64,000 nucleotides of DNA from Actinomadura barringtoniae (GCF_017573505.1 NZ_JAGEOJ010000012.1:248001-312000); one strand, 5' to 3'; counted from the first letter of the stretch, positions 8,995 through 16,752 are shown. Numbers and translations: made by a program. The notes: a model not told the origin generated them from the sequence alone.

Positions 8995-10446
8995 TCACGC
9001 AGCCGAAACGAGGAGCTCGATCTCAATGGCCAGGACACCGAGGGCTTCCTTCTCAGGACCATAGATCCGCCGGATGTTGGCGAGCTGCTGGTCGCGGGGA
9101 CTGTCAGGATTGACGTTGTCGGGACCTTCTCCGTCGAGCATCTCCTCGAACGATGCGTAACGAGTGACGCGTTTGACCCCGGTTAGGCAGTCGTCGCGGC
9201 CGCAGATGAAACGGATGTGGTCTCCAGCAGCGAGGTTCCGCAGGTTGGGATAGCAGACGCGGACCTCGATGGTCTTGCGGCCGGCGGCGACGAGGTCGAA
9301 GTAGCGACGGTAGAGGTTCATCTCACGAGCGCGGACGCCCGTGGTCGCCGCGGGGCGTGCGGTCATGATCCGGTCCAGTTCCTGTGTGGTGTAGCTGCGG
9401 TAGAAGTGCTTGGGGTCGGCGAGCATCCGGCTGACGAGCCAGACGAGCGCGTCGACGTAGGAGTCGGTATCACCATCCCAGGAGGTGACGTCGAGCATCC
9501 AGGGGCGCGCCCCTGGTGGCGGTGGAACTTTGCCCTCCCGAATCAGTGACTTGGAGAGCTTGGCTCCGGTGTCGGTGAGCACCATGGGAGTGAAGATGCG
9601 TGGCGGCGGTGGCAGGCCGGGCAGCAGAGCAAAGGCTTCGTCGACCAGTTGGCACCCGTACGCCCAATCACCACCCTTGACCATGACCGACAGCGTCACG
9701 TGATCGCGGGCGGCCATCCGCTCCTTGACGAGGTTCCTGTACAGGGTCGCCAAATCCAGGTAACCACCGCTGTCGGAGGTCACCGCCACCTCGTAGTCAC
9801 CGTGGTCAGTGCACACTGCGGTGAAGTCGGCTCCGCCCGAGCCAGCACGTCGCAGTTGGGTCCGTTCGGCTCGTTTCTCCGCCCAGCCGCATTGTGGGCA
9901 GGGCAGGCGCAGATGAACCTGCCCGTGTGATGGCGCGAGCGGCCAGCGGATCGACTCCAGATGGCCGAGCGTGGCAAGGAACTCGTGTCTGAAGCCAGGG
10001 TCGTTCTGCTGAGTGGTGTAGGTCTCGACCTCGTAGTCGACACCGGTGGCATCAGCGAGCGAGTCGAACAAACCCCTGTAGTACTTGTCGATCAGATTGG
10101 TGACCGCATCCTGGCCGAGAGCGTGGAAGTAGGTCTGCTGATAAGCGTGATGGGTCTCCGGGTCCAGGCGGACGTCGTATGGCGCATTATCGAGCGCACC
10201 GAACCGGACGACGGCGTCGACGTTGAAAGTGCGCTTGGTGGCCTTGGCGAGCAGGAACGCCGCCGTCTGGACCAGCGAGGTGCCTAGGTGCGGAGCACCA
10301 TTGATCTGGGTTCCGACACAGAACGCGACCCGTTCGGGATTGATGGCCTGCAGCCTGGGGCGAACCATGTCGACCGTACGCAGCATCGCGTTCGCAAGCA
10401 CGTTGTTGGGGCTGATGATCTCCACGGGGTGGTCGCGTCCGCCCAT
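8995..10446 (-). CDS. Class I lysyl-tRNA-synthetase-like protein fused to an ASCH domain
   Basis: This 483-residue protein has a class I aminoacyl-tRNA-synthetase-like core with a HIGH-type motif, NGAPHLGTSL (PHLGT at 52-56), close to the PHIGT of class I LysRS, and a KMSKS-type loop KLSKS at 296-300. Between them is a possible zinc knuckle (C183-x2-C186 and C212-x2-H215). The last ~105 residues form an ASCH domain (376-483) with GRKTIEVR at 389-396, a probable RNA-binding fold of the PUA class. A full LysRS-I is longer and has an anticodon-binding cage, so this is a paralogue with another job, for example tRNA modification, aminoacylation of a non-tRNA substrate or sensing. The start at 10446 follows a GGGAG ribosome site 8 bases away, just after the stop of the upstream ATPase. 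Confidence 0.82.
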   Translation of the reverse strand: MGGRDHPVEIISPNNVLANAMLRTVDMVRPRLQAINPERVAFCVGTQINGAPHLGTSLVQTAAFLLAKATKRTFNVDAVVRFGALDNAPYDVRLDPETHHAYQQTYFHALGQDAVTNLIDKYYRGLFDSLADATGVDYEVETYTTQQNDPGFRHEFLATLGHLESIRWPLAPSHGQVHLRLPCPQCGWAEKRAERTQLRRAGSGGADFTAVCTDHGDYEVAVTSDSGGYLDLATLYRNLVKERMAARDHVTLSVMVKGGDWAYGCQLVDEAFALLPGLPPPPRIFTPMVLTDTGAKLSKSLIREGKVPPPPGARPWMLDVTSWDGDTDSYVDALVWLVSRMLADPKHFYRSYTTQELDRIMTARPAATTGVRAREMNLYRRYFDLVAAGRKTIEVRVCYPNLRNLAAGDHIRFICGRDDCLTGVKRVTRYASFEEMLDGEGPDNVNPDSPRDQQLANIRRIYGPEKEALGVLAIEIELLVSAA

Positions 10447-10460
10447 GAGAGATGCTCCCG

Positions 10461-11033
10461 TCAGGTGGTGGGCACAGGCAGGTTTGCGATGATGAAGTCG
10501 ACACGTCGGCCGGCCTCGTCTGCAGGCACGAAGATGGGCCTGTATCCAGCGTCGTAGTAGCCTTGAATGATCAGTTCGTGGACTCGTCTGATCTCGCGTT
10601 CCTTCGCCCACACCAGGTCGTCCTCGGAGTCGAAGTCGTCCAGCGGGTCCAACACGAACACGGCGTCGTAGCGGTAAACGCGGGAGGCTTCCTCCAACTC
10701 GGGGTAGGGACCGAGGCCGAAGAACGCGTCCCAGCCGTACCCGTCAGGAATGCCTCGGTTGTAGAAGCGCAGCCCGAACTTGTGGTCGCAGAACTCGGCG
10801 ACAAAGGCCTCCAGCACGTCGCGAGAGTAGGCACGCCGATCGCCGACCTCCAAGTGCCGGCCGAGCCTGTCACGATGCTTGCGGTAGATCTCCCGAGCCG
10901 GTTCGCCCTCGGTACAAGGGATCCCTCGCGCGGCGATCTCGGCGAGCGCTGACTCCTTGCCTGCGGATGGCCCTCCAGTGACCACATAACGTCGTGGCGG
11001 GATCGCCGGGTCCAGGAACTGCTCGATGCTCAC
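10461..11033 (-). CDS. P-loop ATPase, AAA_28-like, atypical Walker A
   Basis: The 190-residue protein begins MSIEQFLDPAIPPRRYVVTGG and has the P-loop GGPSAGKES at residues 20-28. The position after GK that is normally Ser or Thr is Glu27, with a Ser next to it. The C-terminal half (FVLDPLDDF...HELIIQGYYDAGYRPIFVPAD) matches the general pattern of the AAA_28 family of small ATPases or kinases. The GTG start at 11033 overlaps the TGA of the upstream gene as GTGA, and only 14 bases separate its end from the synthetase-like gene, so the three are a tight operon. It probably supplies NTP-driven switching or phosphorylates a small molecule for its partner. The biochemical activity is unknown. Confidence 0.78.
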   Translation of the reverse strand: MSIEQFLDPAIPPRRYVVTGGPSAGKESALAEIAARGIPCTEGEPAREIYRKHRDRLGRHLEVGDRRAYSRDVLEAFVAEFCDHKFGLRFYNRGIPDGYGWDAFFGLGPYPELEEASRVYRYDAVFVLDPLDDFDSEDDLVWAKEREIRRVHELIIQGYYDAGYRPIFVPADEAGRRVDFIIANLPVPTT

Positions 11034-11944
11034 GAAGGTCGTCCTCTCGATCCCGCTGGAACGGTGCTGATCAGAGCCAGCCGCCACGTAGTCATGAGTT
11101 CATCTCCGCCTGCAGCCCGGAGGCGGTCGACGAACTCGGTGTGGGAGCCCTCAAGATCCATGCAGTGCACGACCAGCCGCTTCTGGTCCTCCGTCAGCGG
11201 CGGCGTCCACCCGGCGTAGGCGGCAATGTCAGTCGGGCCCAGCTCGGTAGCAGCATGCAACAGCACGCTGCCGTAGGCAGCCCGGTACTGCTCGGCCACA
11301 GCCAAGACCATCGCATGCCGCCACAAGGCCGCATCGGCCGCGGGCACCACCTCGCCCTGGTCGACGGCCATGCTTACCAGTCGGGCGACCCGCAGCAGTT
11401 CACCGCGGAGGCCGTACACCGCCGCCCACAGCCGCGCGATTGCCTCCTGATGCTCGGCTGCCTCCCATGCGAAGACATCCTCCGGCAGTTGCAGCGCATT
11501 CTGGCGAGCCCTCAGCCCAGGAGGCTCTGCATGCCGAACCGTGAAGTCCTCGCTGTCGCGCTGCAACTGCAAGGCGATGAGCTCCAACATCTTCGGTTCG
11601 ATCCGCTTCCGGAAGTGATGGACCTCGAACCCCGCGGCCTTCGCGGCAGCATCCCTCCGGGCAGTGAGAGTCGCCCCTGACGTCGATACGTGAGCACCGA
11701 ACAGCAAGGGCGCCGCGTCTGCCAACTCGGCGTTCTCCAACCGGTCCAATTGCTCACGCAAGAGTGCGTCCAACGCACGCGCCTGGCTGCCCGGATCATC
11801 GGGTTGCAGCGCACGCGCCCGCACGCCGCGCAAAGCAAGAACACTCGACCCGCACCGCTCCAGCCGAACAGGCAGACCAGCCTTCAGGAGCACACGAAGG
11901 TCACCAAACAGATCCTCCGGACGCAGGTACTCAGCTGGTGGCAT
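11030..11944 (-). CDS. Hypothetical protein in the ASCH operon
   Basis: This 304-residue protein belongs to no family I recognise. It is rich in Leu, Ala, Arg and Glu and predicted largely helical. A segment near residues 93-130 (TLTARRDAAAKAAGF, then HHFRKRIEPKMLE) looks like a DNA- or protein-binding helical pair, and the middle is Trp/Ala rich. Its stop forms a GTGA overlap with the downstream ATPase, so the two are co-translated. No ribosome site is evident before the ATG at 11944. A direct repeat lies 19-37 bases upstream, so a promoter and leaderless start are possible. It may be the adaptor or sensor of the synthetase-like/ATPase pair. Confidence 0.7.
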   Translation of the reverse strand: MPPAEYLRPEDLFGDLRVLLKAGLPVRLERCGSSVLALRGVRARALQPDDPGSQARALDALLREQLDRLENAELADAAPLLFGAHVSTSGATLTARRDAAAKAAGFEVHHFRKRIEPKMLELIALQLQRDSEDFTVRHAEPPGLRARQNALQLPEDVFAWEAAEHQEAIARLWAAVYGLRGELLRVARLVSMAVDQGEVVPAADAALWRHAMVLAVAEQYRAAYGSVLLHAATELGPTDIAAYAGWTPPLTEDQKRLVVHCMDLEGSHTEFVDRLRAAGGDELMTTWRLALISTVPAGSRGRPS

Positions 11945-11962
11945 GACTCAAGTGTCGCAGAG

Positions 11963-11981
11963 ATGCCCAGAAAATGCCCAG
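11963..11981. promoter_or_regulatory. ATGCCCAG direct repeat, 11 bp apart
   Basis: Two copies of ATGCCCAG (11963-11970 and 11974-11981) lie one helical turn apart, just upstream of the minus-strand gene starting at 11944. The spacing suits a dimeric activator site or a control site for an internal promoter that would separate the last three genes of the run from the first two. Confidence 0.3.
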
Positions 11982-12011
11982 TATCGATCCCGTAGCCCCG
12001 CCTCTGACCTC

Positions 12012-12578
12012 TCACAGCTCTCTTCGCAGGTAGCAGCGGTAGTGCTCGACAAGCTCGTCACGAGGAAGGTCCGGCCAGCGGCTCAGCGCACCGGTCCTAC
12101 GATCGACCACCAGGAGCGGGCCGTCGGCGTCGGAGACTTGCCGGAAGGCGAAACCCTGTTCAAACTCGTCGACGGCGAGCGGGAACCGATGCGGGCCCTC
12201 GCCGAACCACTGCTCCGCCCGCCGCCATGCCTCCGCCCGGTCGACCTCGCCAGGTCTTACGGCATAGGCGGCGAAGACGTCCGTGATCAGTTTGATCAGA
12301 CGGCAGTCGGCGATGCCGCAAGCGCGGCAGATCTCACGTCCGTAGGGATCGTCACCTGGCCGGTGCACGCCCAGGACCGTCGTGAGTGCGGCCGCAGAGG
12401 CGAGTACCAGGCGTCGCGCCTCCCTGACGAACTCGATGCTGTGGGGGTCGAGCCAGGGTCCGTCAGCCCGTTCGAGGAAGGCGTCGATCGCGGCCCCGTC
12501 GGCGCGCATCGCGGCGGTCATCATCGCATGCACCCGCTCACGAATAACGGCGTGCCGCCTCGCCGGCGACGGGATCAC
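12012..12578 (-). CDS. Hypothetical protein with a Cys cluster
   Basis: The 188-residue protein starts at GTG 12578, which overlaps the TGA of the RsbW-like gene (GTGA), with GGGGAG eight bases upstream. A Cys cluster C84-x2-C87-G-x3-C92 suggests a metal site. The C-terminal 55 residues (FAFRQVSD, LLVVDRRTGALSRWPDLP) resemble the strand-rich end of YrhB/SUKH-type small proteins, where a VVDrxTG strand is typical; this is a weak similarity judged by eye. Longer in-frame starts reach into the RsbW-like gene and are low-complexity Arg/Gly, so I rejected them. It is coupled to the ATPase domain protein and may be its partner. Confidence 0.68.
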   Translation of the reverse strand: MIPSPARRHAVIRERVHAMMTAAMRADGAAIDAFLERADGPWLDPHSIEFVREARRLVLASAAALTTVLGVHRPGDDPYGREICRACGIADCRLIKLITDVFAAYAVRPGEVDRAEAWRRAEQWFGEGPHRFPLAVDEFEQGFAFRQVSDADGPLLVVDRRTGALSRWPDLPRDELVEHYRCYLRREL

Positions 12579-13000
12579 TCCGTCCACTCCCCTGAGAAGA
12601 CGGCCGTGACGGTCCGGCCATCGCCGTTGCCATGCCAGCCCCAGCTGGAGGCGGTGAGCGACACCGTTCGCAGACCGCGCCCGGACTCGTCGAGTTCGCC
12701 GGCGTCCCGTACGACGAGCTCGGTCGGGCCGCCCTGGTCGGCGACCGAGACCGCCACCCGGCCGTCGCCCTTCAGCACCTCGACAGTGAACGTCCCACCG
12801 CACTGGCCCGACTTCGTGTGCCTGATCGCGTTGACGACCAGCTCATCGGCTGCCAGCAGGACGTCGTCGACGTAAGGACAGCCGTCCAGCAGGCACCCGA
12901 CGAACCGCCGTACGGTGCGAGCCTGCTCAGGGGCGCCCATAAAGGTCCGTCGCCAGTAGAACGGACTGGTTTCTGCCGCGAAGAGCATCGCCGGGGACAT
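12575..13000 (-). CDS. RsbW-like ATP-binding protein (GHKL anti-sigma-type kinase)
   Basis: The 141-residue HATPase_c_2 protein has an N-box ELVVNAIRHT (E53, N57), a G1 box SVADQGG (D88) and a G2 box ESGRGL (105-110). These single-domain GHKL proteins act as anti-sigma kinases or as the ATPase member of the XRE/DUF397 triad widespread in actinomycetes. Both other members lie divergently at 13333-14399. Start chosen at ATG 13000 because AGGAG lies five bases upstream; the longer frame to 13072 has no such site. It heads the minus-strand run ending in the synthetase-like/ASCH gene. The regulated partner is not known. Confidence 0.88.
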   Translation of the reverse strand: MSPAMLFAAETSPFYWRRTFMGAPEQARTVRRFVGCLLDGCPYVDDVLLAADELVVNAIRHTKSGQCGGTFTVEVLKGDGRVAVSVADQGGPTELVVRDAGELDESGRGLRTVSLTASSWGWHGNGDGRTVTAVFSGEWTE

Positions 13001-13075
13001 GTGCACTCCTGATGTGCGGATCTGTTGATGGCCCTGCCTTTTCGCAGGCCATTCGCCAAACGATGCTGCCATTCA

Positions 13076-13118
13076 GACCCGATGAATCAAGGCGATCGGG
13101 TCCGATGACGCTTGATTC
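13076..13118. promoter_or_regulatory. Two interlocked inverted repeats
   Basis: GACCCGAT (13076-13083) pairs with ATCGGGTC (13095-13102), and GAATCAAG (13084-13091) pairs with CTTGATTC (13111-13118). Both have perfect 8-bp arms, and their spans overlap so that only one can form as a hairpin at a time. They sit in the 332-bp divergent gap 13001-13332, next to the 15-bp repeat array. This gap contains no coding signal. Confidence 0.45.
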
Positions 13119-13188
13119 GCACGAGCGGCGAGGGCACGTCCCATCTCCGCACGTTCGAACGCCGCACGTGTCAGATTCGCACGTGCGG
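13114..13188. repeat. Five iteron-like repeats with exact 15-bp period
   Basis: A 7-base core (C/G)GCACG(T/A) occurs at 13118, 13133, 13148, 13163 and 13178, each exactly 15 bases from the last. The first and fifth 15-mers (13114-13128 and 13174-13188) are identical at 14 of 15 positions. The third core runs into palindrome CGTTCGAACG (13152-13161), and the fifth is part of palindrome CGCACGTGCG (13178-13187). The array ends about 115 bases before the RsbW-like start and 145 before the XRE start. A multi-copy operator for cooperative binding is the likely role; no replication gene is nearby. Confidence 0.75.
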
Positions 13189-13332
13189 AAAAATCTTGGC
13201 CCCGTACTCTGACCTGCACATTCATCACATGGACGGCCGCATCCGGCCACGGCGTTGCCGATACCAGATCAGTTGCAGAAGGTTATTGATCCGTACGCAG
13301 TGTGATCGAGGCCTGTTCAAGGGAGAGCGGCC

Positions 13333-14214
13333 ATGCCGAGCCCCTACGTCCGTCGCCGCCGGTTGGCGGCCGAACTCCGCCGGATCCGCGAGGACCGCGA
13401 CCTGACCGCCGACGAGCTCGCCCGGCTCGTCTACCAGTCGCGCACGAAGATCACCCGGCTGGAGAACGGTCAGCTCCGACCGGATCTCGCCGATCTCATG
13501 AACATGCTGGACACCCTCGGCGTCACCGGCCGCGAGTACGAGAAGGTCATCCGCCTGGCCCGTGACGCCGCCCAGAAGGGTTGGTGGGACTCCTTCGGCG
13601 ACTCGATGGGCCCGCGCCAGAAGCTCTATGCCGACCTGGAGTCGGGCGCCGACACCATCCGCAGCTACAACCAGACGGGATTCCCCGCCCTCCTGCAGAT
13701 CCCCGATCTCATCAGCGCACTGGTCGATCTGGACGAACGGCAGGGGCCTCTCGAATACCGGCCGGAGCGCATGGCCGACGCACGCACACACCGCCAGCGC
13801 CGCCTGCTCCAGCCGGACGGCCCCACCTACGACGCCGTTCTCGACGAATCCATGATCCATCGCCTCGCCGTGCCACCCCTGGTGAAGGCCGCCCAGCTCC
13901 GGCACATGGTCGAGCTGGTCACGGAAGAGGAACGCATCACCTTCTGGGTCCTGCCCTCCGACCGTCCCATCCCCGGAGGGCTCCTCCCCAAGGCGTCGTT
14001 CTCCCTCTACACCTTCCCCGACCCGCCTGACCCAGCTCTCGCCGTCGTCGACACCGTCACTACGGATCTCGTTCTCTCCAAGCGCAGCGAGTTGGCGCGG
14101 TATATCGGGATGTACGACCGGCTCCGGGACGCCGCCCTATCCCCTGAGGACAGCCTCGCCTTTCTCGGACGGGTAGCCGATCGGCTGGCCGACGGGGCAG
14201 GATCGGAGACATGA
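13333..14214 (+). CDS. XRE-family regulator with DUF5753 domain
   Basis: The 293-residue protein has an N-terminal helix-turn-helix (about residues 9-63: LAAELRRIRED, LTADELARLV, SRTKITRLENG) followed by the DUF5753 ligand or partner domain (about 95-285). This architecture is found in hundreds of actinomycete regulators, usually paired with DUF397 and an RsbW-like ATPase, and they often control development or secondary metabolism. The ATG has a GGGAGAG ribosome site six bases upstream. The next gene overlaps by ATGA. The adjacent 15-bp repeat array is its most likely binding region. Confidence 0.93.
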   Translation: MPSPYVRRRRLAAELRRIREDRDLTADELARLVYQSRTKITRLENGQLRPDLADLMNMLDTLGVTGREYEKVIRLARDAAQKGWWDSFGDSMGPRQKLYADLESGADTIRSYNQTGFPALLQIPDLISALVDLDERQGPLEYRPERMADARTHRQRRLLQPDGPTYDAVLDESMIHRLAVPPLVKAAQLRHMVELVTEEERITFWVLPSDRPIPGGLLPKASFSLYTFPDPPDPALAVVDTVTTDLVLSKRSELARYIGMYDRLRDAALSPEDSLAFLGRVADRLADGAGSET

Positions 14215-14399
14215 CCAAGCACTACACGGGCTGGCGCAAGTCGAGCCACAGCGACCCGAACGGCGACTGCGTCGAGGTGGCCCGGGCCGCCGACGGCACC
14301 ATCGCCGTCCGCGACTCCAAGGCCACCGACAGCGTCCTGGAGTTTCACCAGGAAGAATGGGCCGCCCTCCTAGAGACGGTCCGAAGCCACCTGCACTGA
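14211..14399 (+). CDS. DUF397 small protein
   Basis: This 62-residue protein has the full DUF397 signature: WRKSSHSDPNGDCVEVA, then VAVRDSKxxx-like AVRDSKATD and an FHQEEWAALLETV tail. The family acts with XRE/DUF5753 regulators, apparently as an antagonist or partner in the same way as toxin-antitoxin or anti-sigma pairs. Its ATG overlaps the regulator's TGA as ATGA, so translation is coupled. The gap 14400-14512 after it shows nothing clear. Confidence 0.93.
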   Translation: MTKHYTGWRKSSHSDPNGDCVEVARAADGTIAVRDSKATDSVLEFHQEEWAALLETVRSHLH

Positions 14400-14512
14400 C
14401 TCGAAGCACAAAGCTCCACCACACGGCTGACTTCGGCGCTGATCGCTTGTAATCTGCCTACCGCAAAGGGAATGCGGACCGACGGGCTTCCGCTGATCGG
14501 CTGATCACGGAC

Positions 14513-16426
14513 ATGCCCCCACCGCACGAGTTTCTTCGTGCTGCCTGGGGGATGTCGGTGACCGCTGTTCGGGTGTCTGCCGAGAATCTGGTCGGATCTC
14601 CGATGGAACGGCAACTGGTCGGCATCCTCAACGACCACCTGAGGGCCACCACGGGACGCTCCGCTCCCGAAGGGGAGAAGAAATCCTGGCGCCGCAGCCT
14701 TCCCGTACTCGCCCGGGACCTTGTCGATGCTGGCCTCGGCAAGGTGGAACTGCTGATCGAATACCAGTTGCCACGGACGAGCAAGCGTGCCGACGTCATC
14801 CTGGCGGGAGTCGACCGGACGACGGGCAATGACCTGTACTTGGTCGTGGAACTGAAGCAGTGGAGCAAGGCCGCCCTCTACGAGGACAACGAGAACCTCG
14901 TTGTCGTGCCGGGATATGGTCGCGAGGTCGAGCACCCCCTCAATCAGGTGCAGGGGTACTGCGAGACGATCGTCGACTTCATCGGTGCCCTGAAAGGCGA
15001 TCCGGAGGCCGTTCGCGGTGTCGCCTACCTCCACAACGCGCTCGACCAGGATGTGGACGATCTCTTCGACCTCGCGCAGAACGAGCGCACGCGGTTGTTC
15101 ACCAAGTCCCGGCGCAGCGGATTCCTGGACTATCTCAGGGCCCAGTTCGCGCCAGAGCCCGGCGCCGAGGCAGCCGACCATCTGCTCAACAGCGCCGTCC
15201 GGCCGTCCAAGCAGCTGATGCGGCTCGCCGCAGCCGAGCTCGGCGACCGCGAGCAGTTCGTGCTCCTCGACCAGCAACGCGTGGCGTACGACCTGGTGCT
15301 GCACGCGGTGAAGCGGTCATACGCGTCGGACGCGAAGCGGGTCGTCATCGTCACGGGCGGACCGGGAAGCGGCAAGAGCGTGATCGCCCTCTCGCTCCTG
15401 GCCGAGTTGAACAGGCAGGGACGCACCGTTCTGCACGCGACCGGCTCCCGCTCCTTCACCCAGACGATGCGAAAGAACGCCGGCAGAGGAAACCGGCGGG
15501 TGCAGAACCTGTTCAAGTACTTCAACAGTTTCATGGAAGCGGGCAAGAACGAACTCGATGTCCTCATCTGCGATGAGGCGCATCGGATCCGCGAGAGCTC
15601 CGCCAACCGGTTCACCCGGGCGGCACAGCGCACGGGACGGCCACAGGTCGACGAACTCATCTCGGCCGCGCGGGTGCCCGTGTTCCTCCTCGACGAACAC
15701 CAGGTGGTGAAGCCGGGCGAAACGGGCACCGTGGAAGCGATCAAGAACCATGCCACGAACCTCGGCTTTCGAGTTCACCACGTCGACCTGGACGGGCAGT
15801 GGCGCTGCGGCGGGAGCAAGAAATATGAGGAATGGGTCCTCAGCCTGCTCGGCCTGGACTCAGAGGACCCTCAGCCGTGGACGGGTGACGACCACTTCGA
15901 GGTGACACTGGCCGAATCACCGGCCGAGATGGACGCGATCCTGCGAGCGAAGACCGCTGAGGGCTATTCCGCGCGGATCGCCGCCGGTTACTGCTGGCCG
16001 TGGAGCAAGCCCCGTTCGGACAACACTCTGGTCAGGGACGTCCGGATCGGCGACTGGTCCCGGCCTTGGAACGTCAAGGACGATCGCGCGGTGGGCGACG
16101 CACCTCCCAGCCCGCTCTGGGCGACCGCCGACGGCGGCTTCGAACAGGTGGGCTGCGTGTACACCGCCCAGGGCTTCGAATACGACTGGGCAGGTGTGAT
16201 CATCGGGCCCGACCTCATCGCCCGCCATGAACGACTCGTGCCCGTCCGCGCCGAGAACAGGGATCCGGAGCTCACTCGTAAGAACGTCACCGACCTGCAG
16301 GTCGACCGGCACATCAGGAACATCTACAAGGTCCTGCTCACCCGCGGCATGGCCGGCACTGTTCTGTACGCCGTGGACCCCGAGACCCAGGCCTTCCTCG
16401 CCCGCCTCATCGAGCACCAGACGTGA
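14513..16426 (+). CDS. PD-(D/E)XK nuclease-like and DUF2075 helicase protein
   Basis: The 637-residue protein has an N-terminal domain with D94 in KRADVILAG and E113-x-K115 in LVVELKQW, the D...ExK pattern of restriction-like nucleases. It is followed by a P-loop NTPase of the DUF2075 (Schlafen group 3-like helicase) class with Walker A GGPGSGKS near 282-289, Walker B LICDEAHR near 352 and a late QGFEYDWAGVIIG motif. Proteins of this build occur in phage defence, and the Nhi nuclease-helicase is, as I recall, of similar make-up. It sits between the XRE/DUF397 locus and Wadjet. An alternative start is ATG 14552. Neither start has a strong ribosome site. Confidence 0.85.
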   Translation: MPPPHEFLRAAWGMSVTAVRVSAENLVGSPMERQLVGILNDHLRATTGRSAPEGEKKSWRRSLPVLARDLVDAGLGKVELLIEYQLPRTSKRADVILAGVDRTTGNDLYLVVELKQWSKAALYEDNENLVVVPGYGREVEHPLNQVQGYCETIVDFIGALKGDPEAVRGVAYLHNALDQDVDDLFDLAQNERTRLFTKSRRSGFLDYLRAQFAPEPGAEAADHLLNSAVRPSKQLMRLAAAELGDREQFVLLDQQRVAYDLVLHAVKRSYASDAKRVVIVTGGPGSGKSVIALSLLAELNRQGRTVLHATGSRSFTQTMRKNAGRGNRRVQNLFKYFNSFMEAGKNELDVLICDEAHRIRESSANRFTRAAQRTGRPQVDELISAARVPVFLLDEHQVVKPGETGTVEAIKNHATNLGFRVHHVDLDGQWRCGGSKKYEEWVLSLLGLDSEDPQPWTGDDHFEVTLAESPAEMDAILRAKTAEGYSARIAAGYCWPWSKPRSDNTLVRDVRIGDWSRPWNVKDDRAVGDAPPSPLWATADGGFEQVGCVYTAQGFEYDWAGVIIGPDLIARHERLVPVRAENRDPELTRKNVTDLQVDRHIRNIYKVLLTRGMAGTVLYAVDPETQAFLARLIEHQT

Positions 16427-16458
16427 TCACCCGGGACGGCGGAACCGACCCCGCGTCC

Positions 16459-16752
16459 CTACCCACTGGAGGCCTCCAGGTCATCCGCACGGTCCAGGAG
16501 TGCACCGATCTCCAGTGAGTGGCCGAATACCCTCGCTCGTTCCCGCAGCTCCCGCGATCCTTCCCTGATCAGTTCCGGATCCCGTTCGTCACCGAGATGC
16601 GCGAACTCCGCCCTGATGATCTCGTTGGCCACAGGACCGGCGATGCCCAGTTCGATCTCCAACTCCTCCGCGTACGCACCGTATTCAGAGGGATCGCCTG
16701 AGGCGCTCTCGGCGGGATGGTCGCGGCCGCGTATCCCTCCACCCCACACCAC
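16459..16752 (-). CDS. Possible small acidic helical protein
   Basis: A 97-codon frame antisense to its neighbours encodes a Glu/Arg-rich helical sequence (EELEIELGIAGPVANEII, later RELRERARVFG). Its codons are G/C-rich at third positions, as expected of a real gene here, and the other frames read as Arg/Pro/Ser shadow sequence. It lacks a clear ribosome site and the GTG at 16752 is a guess; the first 24 residues may not be translated. It lies between the DUF2075 gene and jetA, both on the other strand. No family is recognised. Confidence 0.45.
   Translation of the reverse strand: MVWGGGIRGRDHPAESASGDPSEYGAYAEELEIELGIAGPVANEIIRAEFAHLGDERDPELIREGSRELRERARVFGHSLEIGALLDRADDLEASSG

Noticed and set aside
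10447..10611. N-terminal extension of the synthetase-like/ASCH protein
   Set aside because: It overlaps the ATPase gene and is Arg/His-rich. ATG 10446 has its own ribosome site.
13114..13188. CRISPR array or plasmid origin
   Set aside because: The 15-bp period is too short for CRISPR and no cas, rep or par gene lies near.
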